Part shown: piece after piece, positions 17,339 through 26,563 of the stretch
Layout: the number at the start of each line of letters is the position of its first letter
How positions within the stretch are numbered: position 1 is the stretch's first letter
Origin: Promethearchaeota archaeon
GTDB taxonomy: Archaea > Asgardarchaeota > Lokiarchaeia > Sigyniarchaeales > SOKP01
NCBI GenBank assembly: GCA_016840085.1
Contig: JAEOTA010000014.1
Coordinates: 1-64,000, forward strand
Direction of reading: 5' to 3'
DNA: 64,000 nt
The notes under the pieces: model-generated
Database searches by the model: none
What the model was told of the DNA's origin: nothing
What the model saw: only the letters and a program-made list of their open reading frames with translations
Made by a program: the position numbers and the translations under genes

Positions 17339-19177
17339 ATGCAAAGTACACAAGTAAAAAAGATAACTGCTAATTATGTAGAATTTAGACCAGGAAAAGA
17401 TCCTTTTGAAAAAGCACGGCAGAAAGGTTCAAGAAGATGGATATTATCCCATATTTTTTATGGATCTAATAAAACCTTTATATTAATTGTGTTAATTACA
17501 ACTATTCTCACAGCCAATTTATCCTCAGCAATTTTAGTTGTTATTGGAAATGCTATTACAGATTTTTTACTGGGAAAACAATCAAGTTTACTATTCTATA
17601 CAATATTTATACTATTATTAAGTATAGGGACTCCTTTATTGCGCTTAATTAATTATATGCTACGTGAAGTTATAGCACAGAGATTAGAAAGAGATTGTCG
17701 AAAAGAATTCTATTCTAACCTCCTTGGTAAAAGCCAATCATTTCATGATCAACAAAAAATTGGAGAATTGATGGCTCGTGCTACAGATGATGTTCGAACA
17801 ATGAATTTTTTAATTAGTCCCGCAATCTCCTTAATATTTGAGTCCTTTACCTCGTTAATAATCCCTCTTTTCTATATTATCGCTTTTTATCCTACACAAT
17901 TAATTTTAACGCCATTAATTTTTTCTGTATTATTCTTCTTTTCTTTAAAGTCATATATTAGAAAAATTGGACCAGTTACGGGGAAATTACGTAGTTTTTA
18001 TGGAATGATGAACGCAACATTGAATGAAGCGTTAACTGGAATTGAAGTTGTTAAAGCAACTGCCCAAGAAACTAAAGAAAGTCAAAAATATTTTGACAAT
18101 GCTAATAATTATAGAAATGCATTTGTTGAACAAGGAAATATTGAAGCAAAATATCTCCCAATACTAATTTTAGCCTTAACAATTACTGGTGGTCTAATAC
18201 ATGCTATTATCCTTAATTTTATGGGCCTGATGAATATTGGACAAATAATTGGTTATTTAGGTTTATTAGCATTGTTACGTTTCCCTACATTTATATCTAT
18301 CTTTGTCTTTGCAATCATACGACTAGCGGTTTCAAGTGCTCAGAGATTACTTGAATTAATGGATAAAAAAACAGAAATTGATGAAAATGTTGAGGGTTAT
18401 AAAAAGGAAATTGAAGGTGCTATTAAATTCGAAAATGTCACTTTTAGTTATCCTGGAACTGAAAAACCTGTATTAAAGAATATAAGTTTTGAAGTTAAGC
18501 CTAGTCAAACTTTAGCAATAGTAGGAACTACTGGATCAGGTAAAACTACTTTAACAAAATTAATTTCACGATTATATGATGTTGATGAAGGTAGAATACT
18601 TATTAATAATGTAAATATCCGCGATTATGCTTTAAAATCGTTAAGAAATCAAATTTCTTATGTAGATCAAGATGTATTTTTATTCTCTACAAGTATTTTC
18701 GAAAACATATCATTTGGACGTACAGGTTCAATTGAGCAAGTCATTGAAGTGGCAAAAGAAGCTCAGGCACACGAGTTTATCTCTAATTTACCAAATCAAT
18801 ATCATTCTGAAGTTGGAGAGAGAGGTGTGCAATTAAGTGGAGGTGAAAGACAAAGAATTGCTATTGCTCGTGCTTTTCTTGTAGATCCTAGGATTTTAAT
18901 CTTAGATGATTCTACTTCGGCGATAGATTCCAATACAGAGGATAAAATTCAGAAAGCTATTCGAAATATCCTAAAAAATAGAACAACAATTCTTATCACA
19001 CACCGTTTAAGTCAAATTCGATGGGCTGATTTAATAATTGTATTGAAAAAAGGAGAGATTGTTACAAAAGGAACTCATGAAGAATTATTAAAGACTTCAG
19101 AAGAATATCAACGAATCTTTATCAAAAAATTTGATGTTGAGATTGATACATTAATTAAAAAGTGCGAGGAAGCTTAA
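17339..19177 (+). CDS. ABC exporter half-transporter with degenerate nucleotide site (subunit 1)
   Basis: A 612-residue type I ABC exporter half-unit: a six-helix membrane domain (residues about 45-330) followed by a nucleotide-binding domain with Walker A GTTGSGKTT, signature LSGGERQR and Walker B ILILDD. The catalytic glutamate after Walker B is aspartate (LDDSTSAID). The next gene has the glutamate but an altered signature. That complementary pattern is characteristic of heterodimeric exporters such as TM287/288, in which one of the two ATP sites is inactive. The downstream gene starts 4 bases after the stop, so the two form one operon. Substrate (drug, lipid or peptide) is unknown. Confidence 0.92.
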   Translation: MQSTQVKKITANYVEFRPGKDPFEKARQKGSRRWILSHIFYGSNKTFILIVLITTILTANLSSAILVVIGNAITDFLLGKQSSLLFYTIFILLLSIGTPLLRLINYMLREVIAQRLERDCRKEFYSNLLGKSQSFHDQQKIGELMARATDDVRTMNFLISPAISLIFESFTSLIIPLFYIIAFYPTQLILTPLIFSVLFFFSLKSYIRKIGPVTGKLRSFYGMMNATLNEALTGIEVVKATAQETKESQKYFDNANNYRNAFVEQGNIEAKYLPILILALTITGGLIHAIILNFMGLMNIGQIIGYLGLLALLRFPTFISIFVFAIIRLAVSSAQRLLELMDKKTEIDENVEGYKKEIEGAIKFENVTFSYPGTEKPVLKNISFEVKPSQTLAIVGTTGSGKTTLTKLISRLYDVDEGRILINNVNIRDYALKSLRNQISYVDQDVFLFSTSIFENISFGRTGSIEQVIEVAKEAQAHEFISNLPNQYHSEVGERGVQLSGGERQRIAIARAFLVDPRILILDDSTSAIDSNTEDKIQKAIRNILKNRTTILITHRLSQIRWADLIIVLKKGEIVTKGTHEELLKTSEEYQRIFIKKFDVEIDTLIKKCEEA

Positions 19178-19181
19178 GAAA

Positions 19182-20990
19182 ATGGCATATGGGTGGGATT
19201 TAGAAGCTGAAGAATACGATCGAGAAATTTCTGATAGGGTATTATTAAAGCGTATTTTATCTTATTTCCGTCCATATAAGCGTTCAATGACAATAGTTAT
19301 TTTTTTTATAACCATCGCATCTATTACTTCTGCCTTTGTCCCAGTTTTAACCAGTGTAATTATTAATAATTTAGAGACAAATAGAAATATTTTCTATATA
19401 ATCTTAATCATAATTCTTATTCTTATTTTTAATCTATTCAGTTGGGTTTTTAATTATTTTCAGCAACGACATGCTTTTCGAGTCATAGGTGGGGTTGTTT
19501 TAGATCTGAGAAAAGATGCAACAGATGCGGTTTTAAATCATGATCTTTCTTTTTTTGACAGAAATCCAACAGGTAAAATAGTAAGTCGAGTTAATTCAGA
19601 TAGTGAAACTTTCGGAACAACTGTCGATTTGTCTATTCAATTAATATCATCAGTCTTGATTATTTTTTTTTTACTTATTATTATGTTCTTTATAAATGTT
19701 ATATTAACATTAGCAATAATCATTGCAGTTCCAATATTTTTTGTATTAGCGTTATCATTTCGAAAAATAGCTAGAAAAAAGACTTTATTGGGGCAAAGAG
19801 CTTTAGCTTCTGTTAATGACTTTGTTAAGGAGAGTTTTTCTGGTATTCAAATAGCAAAAACATTTCGTCAAGAAGAAAAATTATTTGAAAAATTTAATAA
19901 AGTAAATGATACTTCTTATAAGGTCAATCTAAGAAGAGCATTTATATTGAACGCCATCTTCCCGTCCTTAGGAATCATACAAGGAATTGTTATAACTTTA
20001 TTAGTACTTTTTGGAGGTAGTAACGTTTTAGGAGGCACGATAAGCGCTGGAGACCTAAATCTATTCCTCCAAGGTGTAAATTATTTATTTTATCCTTTAT
20101 TATCGATTGCTGCATTTTGGCCCACATTTCAAGCCGGAATGGCTGCTTCTGAGCGTATTTTTGCTTTAATAGATACTATACCATTAGTTATTCAAAATGA
20201 TAATATTAAGCCCTCTAGATTAAAGGGGAATATAGAAATTAGAAACTTAATATTCCACTATGAAAAAAATAAAAATATTTTTAATAACTTTACTCTATCA
20301 ATTAAATCAGGAGAATCTATAGCAATCGTTGGACACACAGGTGCTGGAAAGTCTAGCTTAGCTAGACTTTTAGCGAGATTTTATGAATTTCAAGGAGGAG
20401 ATATTTTAATAGATGATATTAGCGTCAGAAATTATGATCTTAAAGAATACCGTAGGCAAATTGGTATTATTCCTCAATCACCATTTCTTTTTGCAGATTC
20501 AATCAAAAATAATATAAAATATTGTTGTATAGACGCAAAAAAAGAAGATATTCATAATTCATTAAATGTCACCAGTGGTTCTGATTGGATTGAAGATTTA
20601 CCAAAGGGATTAGAAACTGATGTTGGTGAAAGAGGCAATTTAATTTCAATGGGACAACGACAATTAATAGTTTTTGCGCGGGTTCTATTAGAAAATCCTG
20701 CTATTCTTATCTTGGATGAAGCTACTGCTTCAGTGGATCCTTTCACAGAAACTCGCATTCAGGATGCATTACAAAAAACAATTGAAGGGCGAACATCAAT
20801 TATAATTGCTCATCGTCTTTGGACCGTGCGCCATGTTGATAGGATTATTGTACTCGATCATGGGAGGATTGTAGAAGAAGGTGGTCATGATGAGTTAATG
20901 GCTAAAGGAGGAACTTATGCTGAGCTCTATAATACTTACTTTCGCCATCAATCTTTAGAATATATCGAAAAAATGAAAGAAATTATATAA
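19182..20990 (+). CDS. ABC exporter half-transporter (subunit 2)
   Basis: A 602-residue partner of the preceding exporter subunit: six-helix membrane domain (about residues 30-315), then a nucleotide-binding domain with Walker A GHTGAGKSS and Walker B LILDEATASVD, which keeps the catalytic glutamate. Its signature loop is SMGQRQ instead of SGGQRQ. It therefore supplies the weak signature to the site whose Walker B comes from subunit 1, giving one active and one degenerate ATP site in the heterodimer. The start is 4 bases after the end of subunit 1. Poly-T-rich sequence follows the stop. Confidence 0.92.
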   Translation: MAYGWDLEAEEYDREISDRVLLKRILSYFRPYKRSMTIVIFFITIASITSAFVPVLTSVIINNLETNRNIFYIILIIILILIFNLFSWVFNYFQQRHAFRVIGGVVLDLRKDATDAVLNHDLSFFDRNPTGKIVSRVNSDSETFGTTVDLSIQLISSVLIIFFLLIIMFFINVILTLAIIIAVPIFFVLALSFRKIARKKTLLGQRALASVNDFVKESFSGIQIAKTFRQEEKLFEKFNKVNDTSYKVNLRRAFILNAIFPSLGIIQGIVITLLVLFGGSNVLGGTISAGDLNLFLQGVNYLFYPLLSIAAFWPTFQAGMAASERIFALIDTIPLVIQNDNIKPSRLKGNIEIRNLIFHYEKNKNIFNNFTLSIKSGESIAIVGHTGAGKSSLARLLARFYEFQGGDILIDDISVRNYDLKEYRRQIGIIPQSPFLFADSIKNNIKYCCIDAKKEDIHNSLNVTSGSDWIEDLPKGLETDVGERGNLISMGQRQLIVFARVLLENPAILILDEATASVDPFTETRIQDALQKTIEGRTSIIIAHRLWTVRHVDRIIVLDHGRIVEEGGHDELMAKGGTYAELYNTYFRHQSLEYIEKMKEII

Positions 20991-21038
20991 TAAGATAATA
21001 AATTCAAAAAAAAATAAATTAGAGAAAATTTATTATAC

Positions 21039-21566
21039 TTATTCAGCAAATTTAGCAAGAATCCATGCGAAAACCAAAACTCCGCCCACAACCATTATCA
21101 TAATCATTCCTAACCCAATTGTAAATGTTAATTCAACTCCAGGGTAATTATCGGCTATAAGGTCTGGAATGAGAAATAACAATAAGGCGATTACTATAAC
21201 TTGACTTATAATCCTAGATAGACCTCCTGTCAACCATCTTTTTCTAGCCTTCTCAAGTTCTTTATTTCCAGTCATAACTCTAATCCCACTAATAAAAAGC
21301 AATAAAGCATCAAGGCCAAAGAAAATCGCAAAAACAATTCCAACCCAAAAAAAAGCTGTTTGAAGTTCTCCAGCTTCGGGAACTGTAGCAACATAAGGGT
21401 CAAGTTCATCCATGATTCCCCCTCCAAGAGGCATAACATCTCCAGTTATAGCGGGATCTATGACTCCAGAACTAAAAATACTTAAACCCATCACTGGTAA
21501 AAACAAAGAAACAATTAACAACAATACACAAATAATAGGAAAAATTCCTATCCATTTACCTCCCAT
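21039..21566 (-). CDS. Four-helix membrane protein of unknown function
   Basis: A 175-residue hydrophobic protein with about four transmembrane helices: residues 8-28 (IICVLLLIVSLFLPVMG), about 65-95 (FFWVGIVFAIFFGLDALLL), about 115-135 (IVIALLLFLIPDL) and about 145-170 (FTIGLGMIMIMVVGGVLV). A loop of about 40 residues after helix 1 probably lies outside the cell, and KARKRW sits on the cytoplasmic side. The pattern resembles small archaeal membrane proteins, but I recognise no named family. It is convergent with the ABC exporter operon (48-base gap) and is transcribed alone. Confidence 0.65.
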   Translation of the reverse strand: MGGKWIGIFPIICVLLLIVSLFLPVMGLSIFSSGVIDPAITGDVMPLGGGIMDELDPYVATVPEAGELQTAFFWVGIVFAIFFGLDALLLFISGIRVMTGNKELEKARKRWLTGGLSRIISQVIVIALLLFLIPDLIADNYPGVELTFTIGLGMIMIMVVGGVLVFAWILAKFAE

Positions 21567-21844
21567 TTTATTTTCAACTCTCTTCTATTTTTATAAATTC
21601 ATTACGATAACAATTATTAATCGTTATTTTTTAAAAAACTTATATGTATAAATTGAACTAAAATGTAAAATTAACTTACCTGAAATAAATATTTTTAGGA
21701 CTTTAATTATGTTTATTTTGATTAGAGTACAAAGGGATTTGTGATATAAAAACTGGTCTCTATAAATTACTTATAATAATTTCGATTTATTTCACATAAA
21801 GAAAAAGAAGATTTAAACAGATTTTATAGGTTTGAGTTATTTTA

Positions 21845-22096
21845 ATGAAAGTTAGTGTAAAATATTATGAAATCTTAGAGAAAAACCTAAGAGAGGAATT
21901 AGAGTGGCTGAAAGAAGAATTTAAAATCTTATTTAATTCTAAAATAGAAAATTATACCGAAAAAGATAAGAGAATGGCAAATAATATTTTAGATTATATT
22001 ATAGAAAATGTCTATATATATGATAATATAATCTTACAAACTTTATTCACTGAAGCTATGGAAAATATTGAAAAAATGTACCCAAACTTATTTTAG
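21845..22096 (+). CDS. Small hypothetical protein (83 residues)
   Basis: A small, highly charged, probably all-helical protein (YYEILEKNLREELEWLKEEF at the start) with no cysteines and no membrane segment. It has a 278-base AT-rich upstream region and ends in TAG. No family is recognised. The frame is convergent with nadE (31-base gap). The helical pattern and acid/base balance suggest an all-alpha fold or a partner-binding protein, but this is only a guess. Confidence 0.5.
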   Translation: MKVSVKYYEILEKNLREELEWLKEEFKILFNSKIENYTEKDKRMANNILDYIIENVYIYDNIILQTLFTEAMENIEKMYPNLF

Positions 22097-22127
22097 TCAA
22101 TCTTTTTAATCAATTATTCTTAACCAA

Positions 22128-23777
22128 TTATAAATTTATTTTCTTTAAAACAGGATATCTTCTCCCAATTCCAAAAGCGCTTTCACTAACTTTAATTGTT
22201 TGAACTAATTGTCTGCGCTTAAATTCTGAGTTTAAATAAAGTTTTCTTACTTTATTGATTGTATCTGGTTCATAACCTTTACTTGTTAAATTGTTAAATT
22301 CAGAACCAATCCCATTATCAATAATCTCCTCTAATATTACATCAAGGATTTTATAAGGAGGTAATGAATCGCTATCTTTTTGATTTTCACGGAGTTCAGC
22401 AGTTGGAGGTCTTTCAATAATCCCTTTAGGGATTATCTCTTTCTCTTTGTTAATCCAATTACATATATCATATATTTGAATTTTTAAAAGATCTCCAGGA
22501 ACATTTTTACCCCCACAAGTATCGCCATATAAAGTACAATAACCTACTCCAATCTCGGATTTATTCCCAGTCGATACTACTAGCCAATTGAATTTATTTG
22601 AATAATACATTAAAATGTTTGCTCTAATTCGGGCTTGAAGATTCTCATCCGCTATATTAAAACGTAACTTTCCTAGATTCTTTTCTATATTAGTCTCATA
22701 GACGTCAAATAAATCATCAATAGGATGAATAATATATTTAAGGTTCAAATTCTCACACAAACTACGCGCAAGATTAATACTCTCTTTTGAAGTGAATTTT
22801 GTGGACATCATAATTGCGGTTATCTTATCTGAACCAAGAGCTTTCGCGCAAATATAAGCAGTAAAAGTTGAATCAATTCCTCCACTTAAACCTAAAACGA
22901 CTCCATCAAAAATTCCACTTTTATTATAATAATCATATAAATTCAATTTTAGAGCATTTATTACTTCCTCTCTCCAATCCATTTCATAATCTTTTTCTTC
23001 AATTAGCTGAACATCATTTAAAGGTATTTCAAAAAGGCAGATATTTTCTTCAAATGCTTTTGCTCTAAAAGTTATTTGACCAAATTTATTTGTAATAAAA
23101 CTTTGACCATCATATACTATTTCATCAAGACCACCAACCATATTTACATATATGATAGGTACAGAAAGAATCTTAGATTTTCTTTTAATTAAATCTCTCC
23201 TTAACTGAAATTTATTTATATGATAAGGAGATGCATTTATAACGATTAAAAATTCGGCTCCATTTGCTACTAAATTCCTTGCTACTTTTATATCATAATG
23301 CTTATCCCATATATCTTCACAAATTAATATTCCTACGTTGTATCCTTTAATTTCCACAGGATCGTATTTATCATCAAATGAAAAATATCTTCTCTCATCA
23401 AATACATCATAATTAGGTAATAAGCGTTTATTCACGTGAGCTTTTATTTCATTATGATCAATAATAACAGCAGAATTATAAAACCGTTGGATTTTTCCCT
23501 CTAATTCTTTTGGTTCTGTAAAAGTTCCTAAAATTATTGTCGCTTCCGTTTCAATTTCCTTGATTTTTTTAATAGATTCAAGATTTTTATTTTTAATTAA
23601 TGGATCATGGATATGATCCATAATTGGATAGCCAACCAGCACCATCTCAGGAAAAACTATAATATCACATTCTTGATTGTTTTTTATAATATTGGTTACT
23701 TTTTTAGTGTTATACTCAATATCTCCTACAATAGGATTAATTTGAGCAATAATAATCTTTAATTTTGAATTTCGCAT
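22128..23777 (-). CDS. nadE: Glutamine-dependent NAD+ synthetase
   Basis: A 549-residue two-domain enzyme that converts deamido-NAD to NAD+ using glutamine-derived ammonia. The N-terminal nitrilase domain carries the Glu-Lys-Cys triad in VFPEMVLVGYP, NKRLLPNYDVFDERRYF and GILICEDIWD. The C-terminal synthetase domain has the PP-loop LGLSGGIDST and the substrate region TGNKSEIGVGYCTLYGD. This is the fused, glutamine-using form; many archaea carry only the short ammonia-dependent form. It is transcribed alone from an AT-rich promoter region between it and glnA. Confidence 0.95.
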   Translation of the reverse strand: MRNSKLKIIIAQINPIVGDIEYNTKKVTNIIKNNQECDIIVFPEMVLVGYPIMDHIHDPLIKNKNLESIKKIKEIETEATIILGTFTEPKELEGKIQRFYNSAVIIDHNEIKAHVNKRLLPNYDVFDERRYFSFDDKYDPVEIKGYNVGILICEDIWDKHYDIKVARNLVANGAEFLIVINASPYHINKFQLRRDLIKRKSKILSVPIIYVNMVGGLDEIVYDGQSFITNKFGQITFRAKAFEENICLFEIPLNDVQLIEEKDYEMDWREEVINALKLNLYDYYNKSGIFDGVVLGLSGGIDSTFTAYICAKALGSDKITAIMMSTKFTSKESINLARSLCENLNLKYIIHPIDDLFDVYETNIEKNLGKLRFNIADENLQARIRANILMYYSNKFNWLVVSTGNKSEIGVGYCTLYGDTCGGKNVPGDLLKIQIYDICNWINKEKEIIPKGIIERPPTAELRENQKDSDSLPPYKILDVILEEIIDNGIGSEFNNLTSKGYEPDTINKVRKLYLNSEFKRRQLVQTIKVSESAFGIGRRYPVLKKINL

Positions 23778-23899
23778 CTGTCAATCGCTCTAAATAAATT
23801 ATTTGTTTTTTTTTATAAATATTTTGTACTTAGAAATAAGTTTTAAAAAATTTTTAAATTAATCTTTAAAAGATTTATAAAAAAGATTTAGAAAGTAGA

Positions 23900-25252
23900 T
23901 TACAAACGAGTAATATATCTATTTCTCTCCCATTCACTTACTATTACTCGATAGGCATCATATTCTTCAAGCTTAGCATAATAATAATTTTTAAATGCCA
24001 ATTCTCCGAATACCTCCTTCATGAAATCTGAATATCTAAAATACTTTAAAGCTTCATTTAGACTTCCCGGCAATGAAATAATTCCTTCTTTTTCCATTTC
24101 TTTTGAAGATAAATGGTATACATTTCTATCAGTTGGTTCTGTAATTTCAATATCTTCTGATATGATTCCATCTAACCCTGAAGAAAGAAGTACAGCAAAT
24201 TGGAGATATGGATTCCCTGAAGGGTCAGGACAACGGATCTCTACCCTAGCGGCGCTAGACTTACTATGAAAATCTGGAACCCTAAGTAGGGGGGACCTAT
24301 TTCGGAAACCCCATGCTAGATAAACGGGAGCCTCATATCCAGGAACTAATCTCTTATATGAATTTGGCCAGCTACTCAAAACAGCACACATTGGAATTGC
24401 ATGCTTTAATTGCCCTGCAATCCATTTTTTCATCAAAAGTGAAATATTATCATTATCATTTTCGTCATAAAAGACATTATTACCGTTCTTCCAAAGCGAT
24501 TGGTGGACATGCATTCCAGAACCGTTAATTCCTTCAAATGGTTTTGGCATAAAAGTTCCTATTAAATTATGTTGAGCTGAAACTGTTTTAACAATAGTTT
24601 TAATTGTTATTGTATTGTCCGCAGTATTAACCGCTTCATCATATCTAAAATCTACCTCATGTTGACCGAATGCAACTTCATGATGTATACATTCAACAGA
24701 AATCCCCATAGCATCACAATATTCCGCTATTCGATATCTTATCATTTCATTTATATCATAAGGATCATAATCGAAATACCCTCTCATGTCTGAGGGTTTA
24801 AACGCCTCCTTAGTGTCTGGAGTTAATATGAAGAACTCCATTTCTGGAGCACAATAATAATCATACCCTAGTTTTTTTGCTTTATTAACAGCTCGTTGTA
24901 ATATTCCGCGAGGGTCACCTTCATATCGTTCTCCATCCGGTTTATAGATATCACAAATCACCCTCGCAACCTTATTTTCTTTTCTCCATGGCAAAAGATA
25001 GAATGTGCTTGGATCAGGAAGCGCGACTTTATCACTCTCTTCAATCGCTCCGTACCCCGTTATCGAACTTCCGTCGAAATTTTCACCTACCTCAAAGATA
25101 TCCTCAATCCTATTTGAATTTATTTCAAAAGATTTAATAAGTCCATGGATATCAGTAAATTGAAGATAAATAAATTTAATATCTTCCTCTTTTATCTTCT
25201 TGATTACTTTATCACACATCTCTTTCCTTTTTGGATCATCTTTTTCAATCAT
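23900..25252 (-). CDS. glnA: Glutamine synthetase type I
   Basis: A 450-residue enzyme that makes glutamine from glutamate, ammonia and ATP. Supporting segments are FDGSSITGYGAIEESD, YYCAPEMEFFIL, the ATP/metal motif NGSGMHVHQSLWKNG, and RSPLLRVPDFHSKSSAARVEIRCPDPSGNPY split over the active-site loops. Length matches the short alpha-type class of archaea and Gram-positive bacteria, and I see no adenylylation-type tyrosine loop. Nearby nitrogen genes are nadE (glutamine user), an Lrp-type regulator and a glutamate-synthase-like protein. No clear palindrome was seen in the upstream 100 bases. Confidence 0.96.
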   Translation of the reverse strand: MIEKDDPKRKEMCDKVIKKIKEEDIKFIYLQFTDIHGLIKSFEINSNRIEDIFEVGENFDGSSITGYGAIEESDKVALPDPSTFYLLPWRKENKVARVICDIYKPDGERYEGDPRGILQRAVNKAKKLGYDYYCAPEMEFFILTPDTKEAFKPSDMRGYFDYDPYDINEMIRYRIAEYCDAMGISVECIHHEVAFGQHEVDFRYDEAVNTADNTITIKTIVKTVSAQHNLIGTFMPKPFEGINGSGMHVHQSLWKNGNNVFYDENDNDNISLLMKKWIAGQLKHAIPMCAVLSSWPNSYKRLVPGYEAPVYLAWGFRNRSPLLRVPDFHSKSSAARVEIRCPDPSGNPYLQFAVLLSSGLDGIISEDIEITEPTDRNVYHLSSKEMEKEGIISLPGSLNEALKYFRYSDFMKEVFGELAFKNYYYAKLEEYDAYRVIVSEWERNRYITRL

Positions 25253-25351
25253 TTTCTAACCTTTTATCATTCTTTATATTTTATTATTACACGATAGTTT
25301 GAAGATTTGAATAATAAATCCTGATTCATTTTTATTATATCGTTTAATTTT

Positions 25352-25795
25352 TTATTCATAAATCAATAAATTATTTGCTTCTCTTCCAAAAATCCTTGAA
25401 CTTTCAGTCCTTAAATCTTTACGTGGTCTCAATTGAGAAAAATAATCTTTTTCAGTGCAATAATTATTAAATCTAATATTTGACTTACAATTCAACTTAA
25501 AATCTTTTCTGAGTTTAAATTTCCTAAACTTTGGCTCAGAAGCAATTTTAATATATGCATCATTTACTTTTTGCTTTCCAAATACTATGGAATCAAACCC
25601 TAAAAAAACACCAGGATTCCATTTTTGAATATAGAACTCATCTATATTTGTTAAATTACTGTATTTTGAATAATCTTCACAATCTTGGCAAATTTTACGG
25701 TCATAATAATATTTTTTTCCACATATAGGGCATCTTAATGACATTATTTTCATATCCAAATCTTTTTCTATTATACTTATGAGAATCATACCCAA
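25352..25795 (-). CDS. Small zinc-ribbon protein of unknown function
   Basis: A 147-codon frame. Near the N-terminus is CPICGKKYYYDRKICQDCE, two CxxC pairs spaced like a zinc ribbon. The rest is basic with many lysines (KFRKFKLRKDFKLNCKSN) and has no other recognised domain. Three in-frame ATGs are possible; the one encoding MSLRCPICG would put the zinc ribbon at the very N-terminus, which is usual for such proteins. It is transcribed alone, between glnA and the Lrp regulator gene. A nucleic-acid-binding role is plausible from the charge, but not shown. Confidence 0.55.
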   Translation of the reverse strand: MGMILISIIEKDLDMKIMSLRCPICGKKYYYDRKICQDCEDYSKYSNLTNIDEFYIQKWNPGVFLGFDSIVFGKQKVNDAYIKIASEPKFRKFKLRKDFKLNCKSNIRFNNYCTEKDYFSQLRPRKDLRTESSRIFGREANNLLIYE

Positions 25796-25888
25796 TAGTT
25801 TATTCTATAAATAGAATTATGATCATATATATATAAATTTTAACCTTTTTTAGTTCAAATGTTTACATAAATGGAAGATTACATTTAT

Positions 25889-25962
25889 AAATGATCACTA
25901 ATATTTAATTAAAATGATCGATTGATTAATCATACGATTTTTGTCGCAGTAAAAAATGATCA
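25889..25962. promoter_or_regulatory. Three direct repeats AAATGATC upstream of the Lrp-type regulator gene
   Basis: AAATGATCA occurs at 25889-25897, AAATGATCG at 25912-25920 and AAATGATCA at 25954-25962. Spacings of 23 and 42 bases approximate two and four helical turns, so all copies face roughly the same side of DNA. They lie 72-145 bases before the start at 26034, upstream of a TATA-like stretch near 26005-26020. Lrp-family proteins often bind phased sites before their own gene, so autoregulation is inferred. Confidence 0.45.
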
Positions 25963-26033
25963 TTCGGTCGATTTTTAAGTTTTTCTATGGCCAATTGCAT
26001 ACTTTTATAATTATTATATAACTTTTTAATAAT

Positions 26034-26531
26034 ATGACTGAACAACCTACCCATGAAGATCCTTCTGATTTAGATATTGAGATTCTAAAAAAACTTAGTG
26101 AAGACAGTAGAATCTCACTTCGCCAACTTGCAAAAGATCTAGATGTGGGATCTCCAGTTACAATTAAGAAACATGTTGAGGATTTGGAGAAAAATGGTAT
26201 TATCATAGATTATGGTGCTAAGATTAATTTTGAGAAATTAGGATATGAAATCATGGCTATTATTGAGGCAACTATTTCTAAAGGAAAAATGTTTGAGGTA
26301 GAGGAAAAGATTGCTGAAAATCCTAATGTTTTTGGCGTCTATGACATCACAGGAACATATGATGCTCTTATTTTAGCTAGATTTAAAACACGAGATGAAC
26401 TAAGTAAAATGATAAAGGAAATTCATAAATCTCCTAATGTAGAGCGTACAAATACTCATTTTGTATTAAATACCATCAAAGAGGGTATTTCTTTTGCTGC
26501 CTTAAAAGAAAAAGAAAATAATAAAAAGTAA
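26034..26531 (+). CDS. Lrp/AsnC family transcriptional regulator
   Basis: A 165-residue regulator. The N-terminal helix-turn-helix spans about residues 10-58 (IEILKKLSEDSRISLRQLAK, then SPVTIKKHVEDLEKNGII). The C-terminal RAM ligand-binding domain follows (YEIMAIIEATISKGKMFEV, then VFGVYDITGTYDALILARFK). Proteins of this family form octamers and respond to amino acids. The upstream region holds three phased AAATGATC repeats. Its position between glnA and the glutamate-synthase-like operon fits a role in amino-acid or nitrogen control, but no direct target is proven. Confidence 0.93.
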   Translation: MTEQPTHEDPSDLDIEILKKLSEDSRISLRQLAKDLDVGSPVTIKKHVEDLEKNGIIIDYGAKINFEKLGYEIMAIIEATISKGKMFEVEEKIAENPNVFGVYDITGTYDALILARFKTRDELSKMIKEIHKSPNVERTNTHFVLNTIKEGISFAALKEKENNKK

Positions 26532-26563
26532 TATACTAAAAGGCTTCAATTTTTTATATTTTT

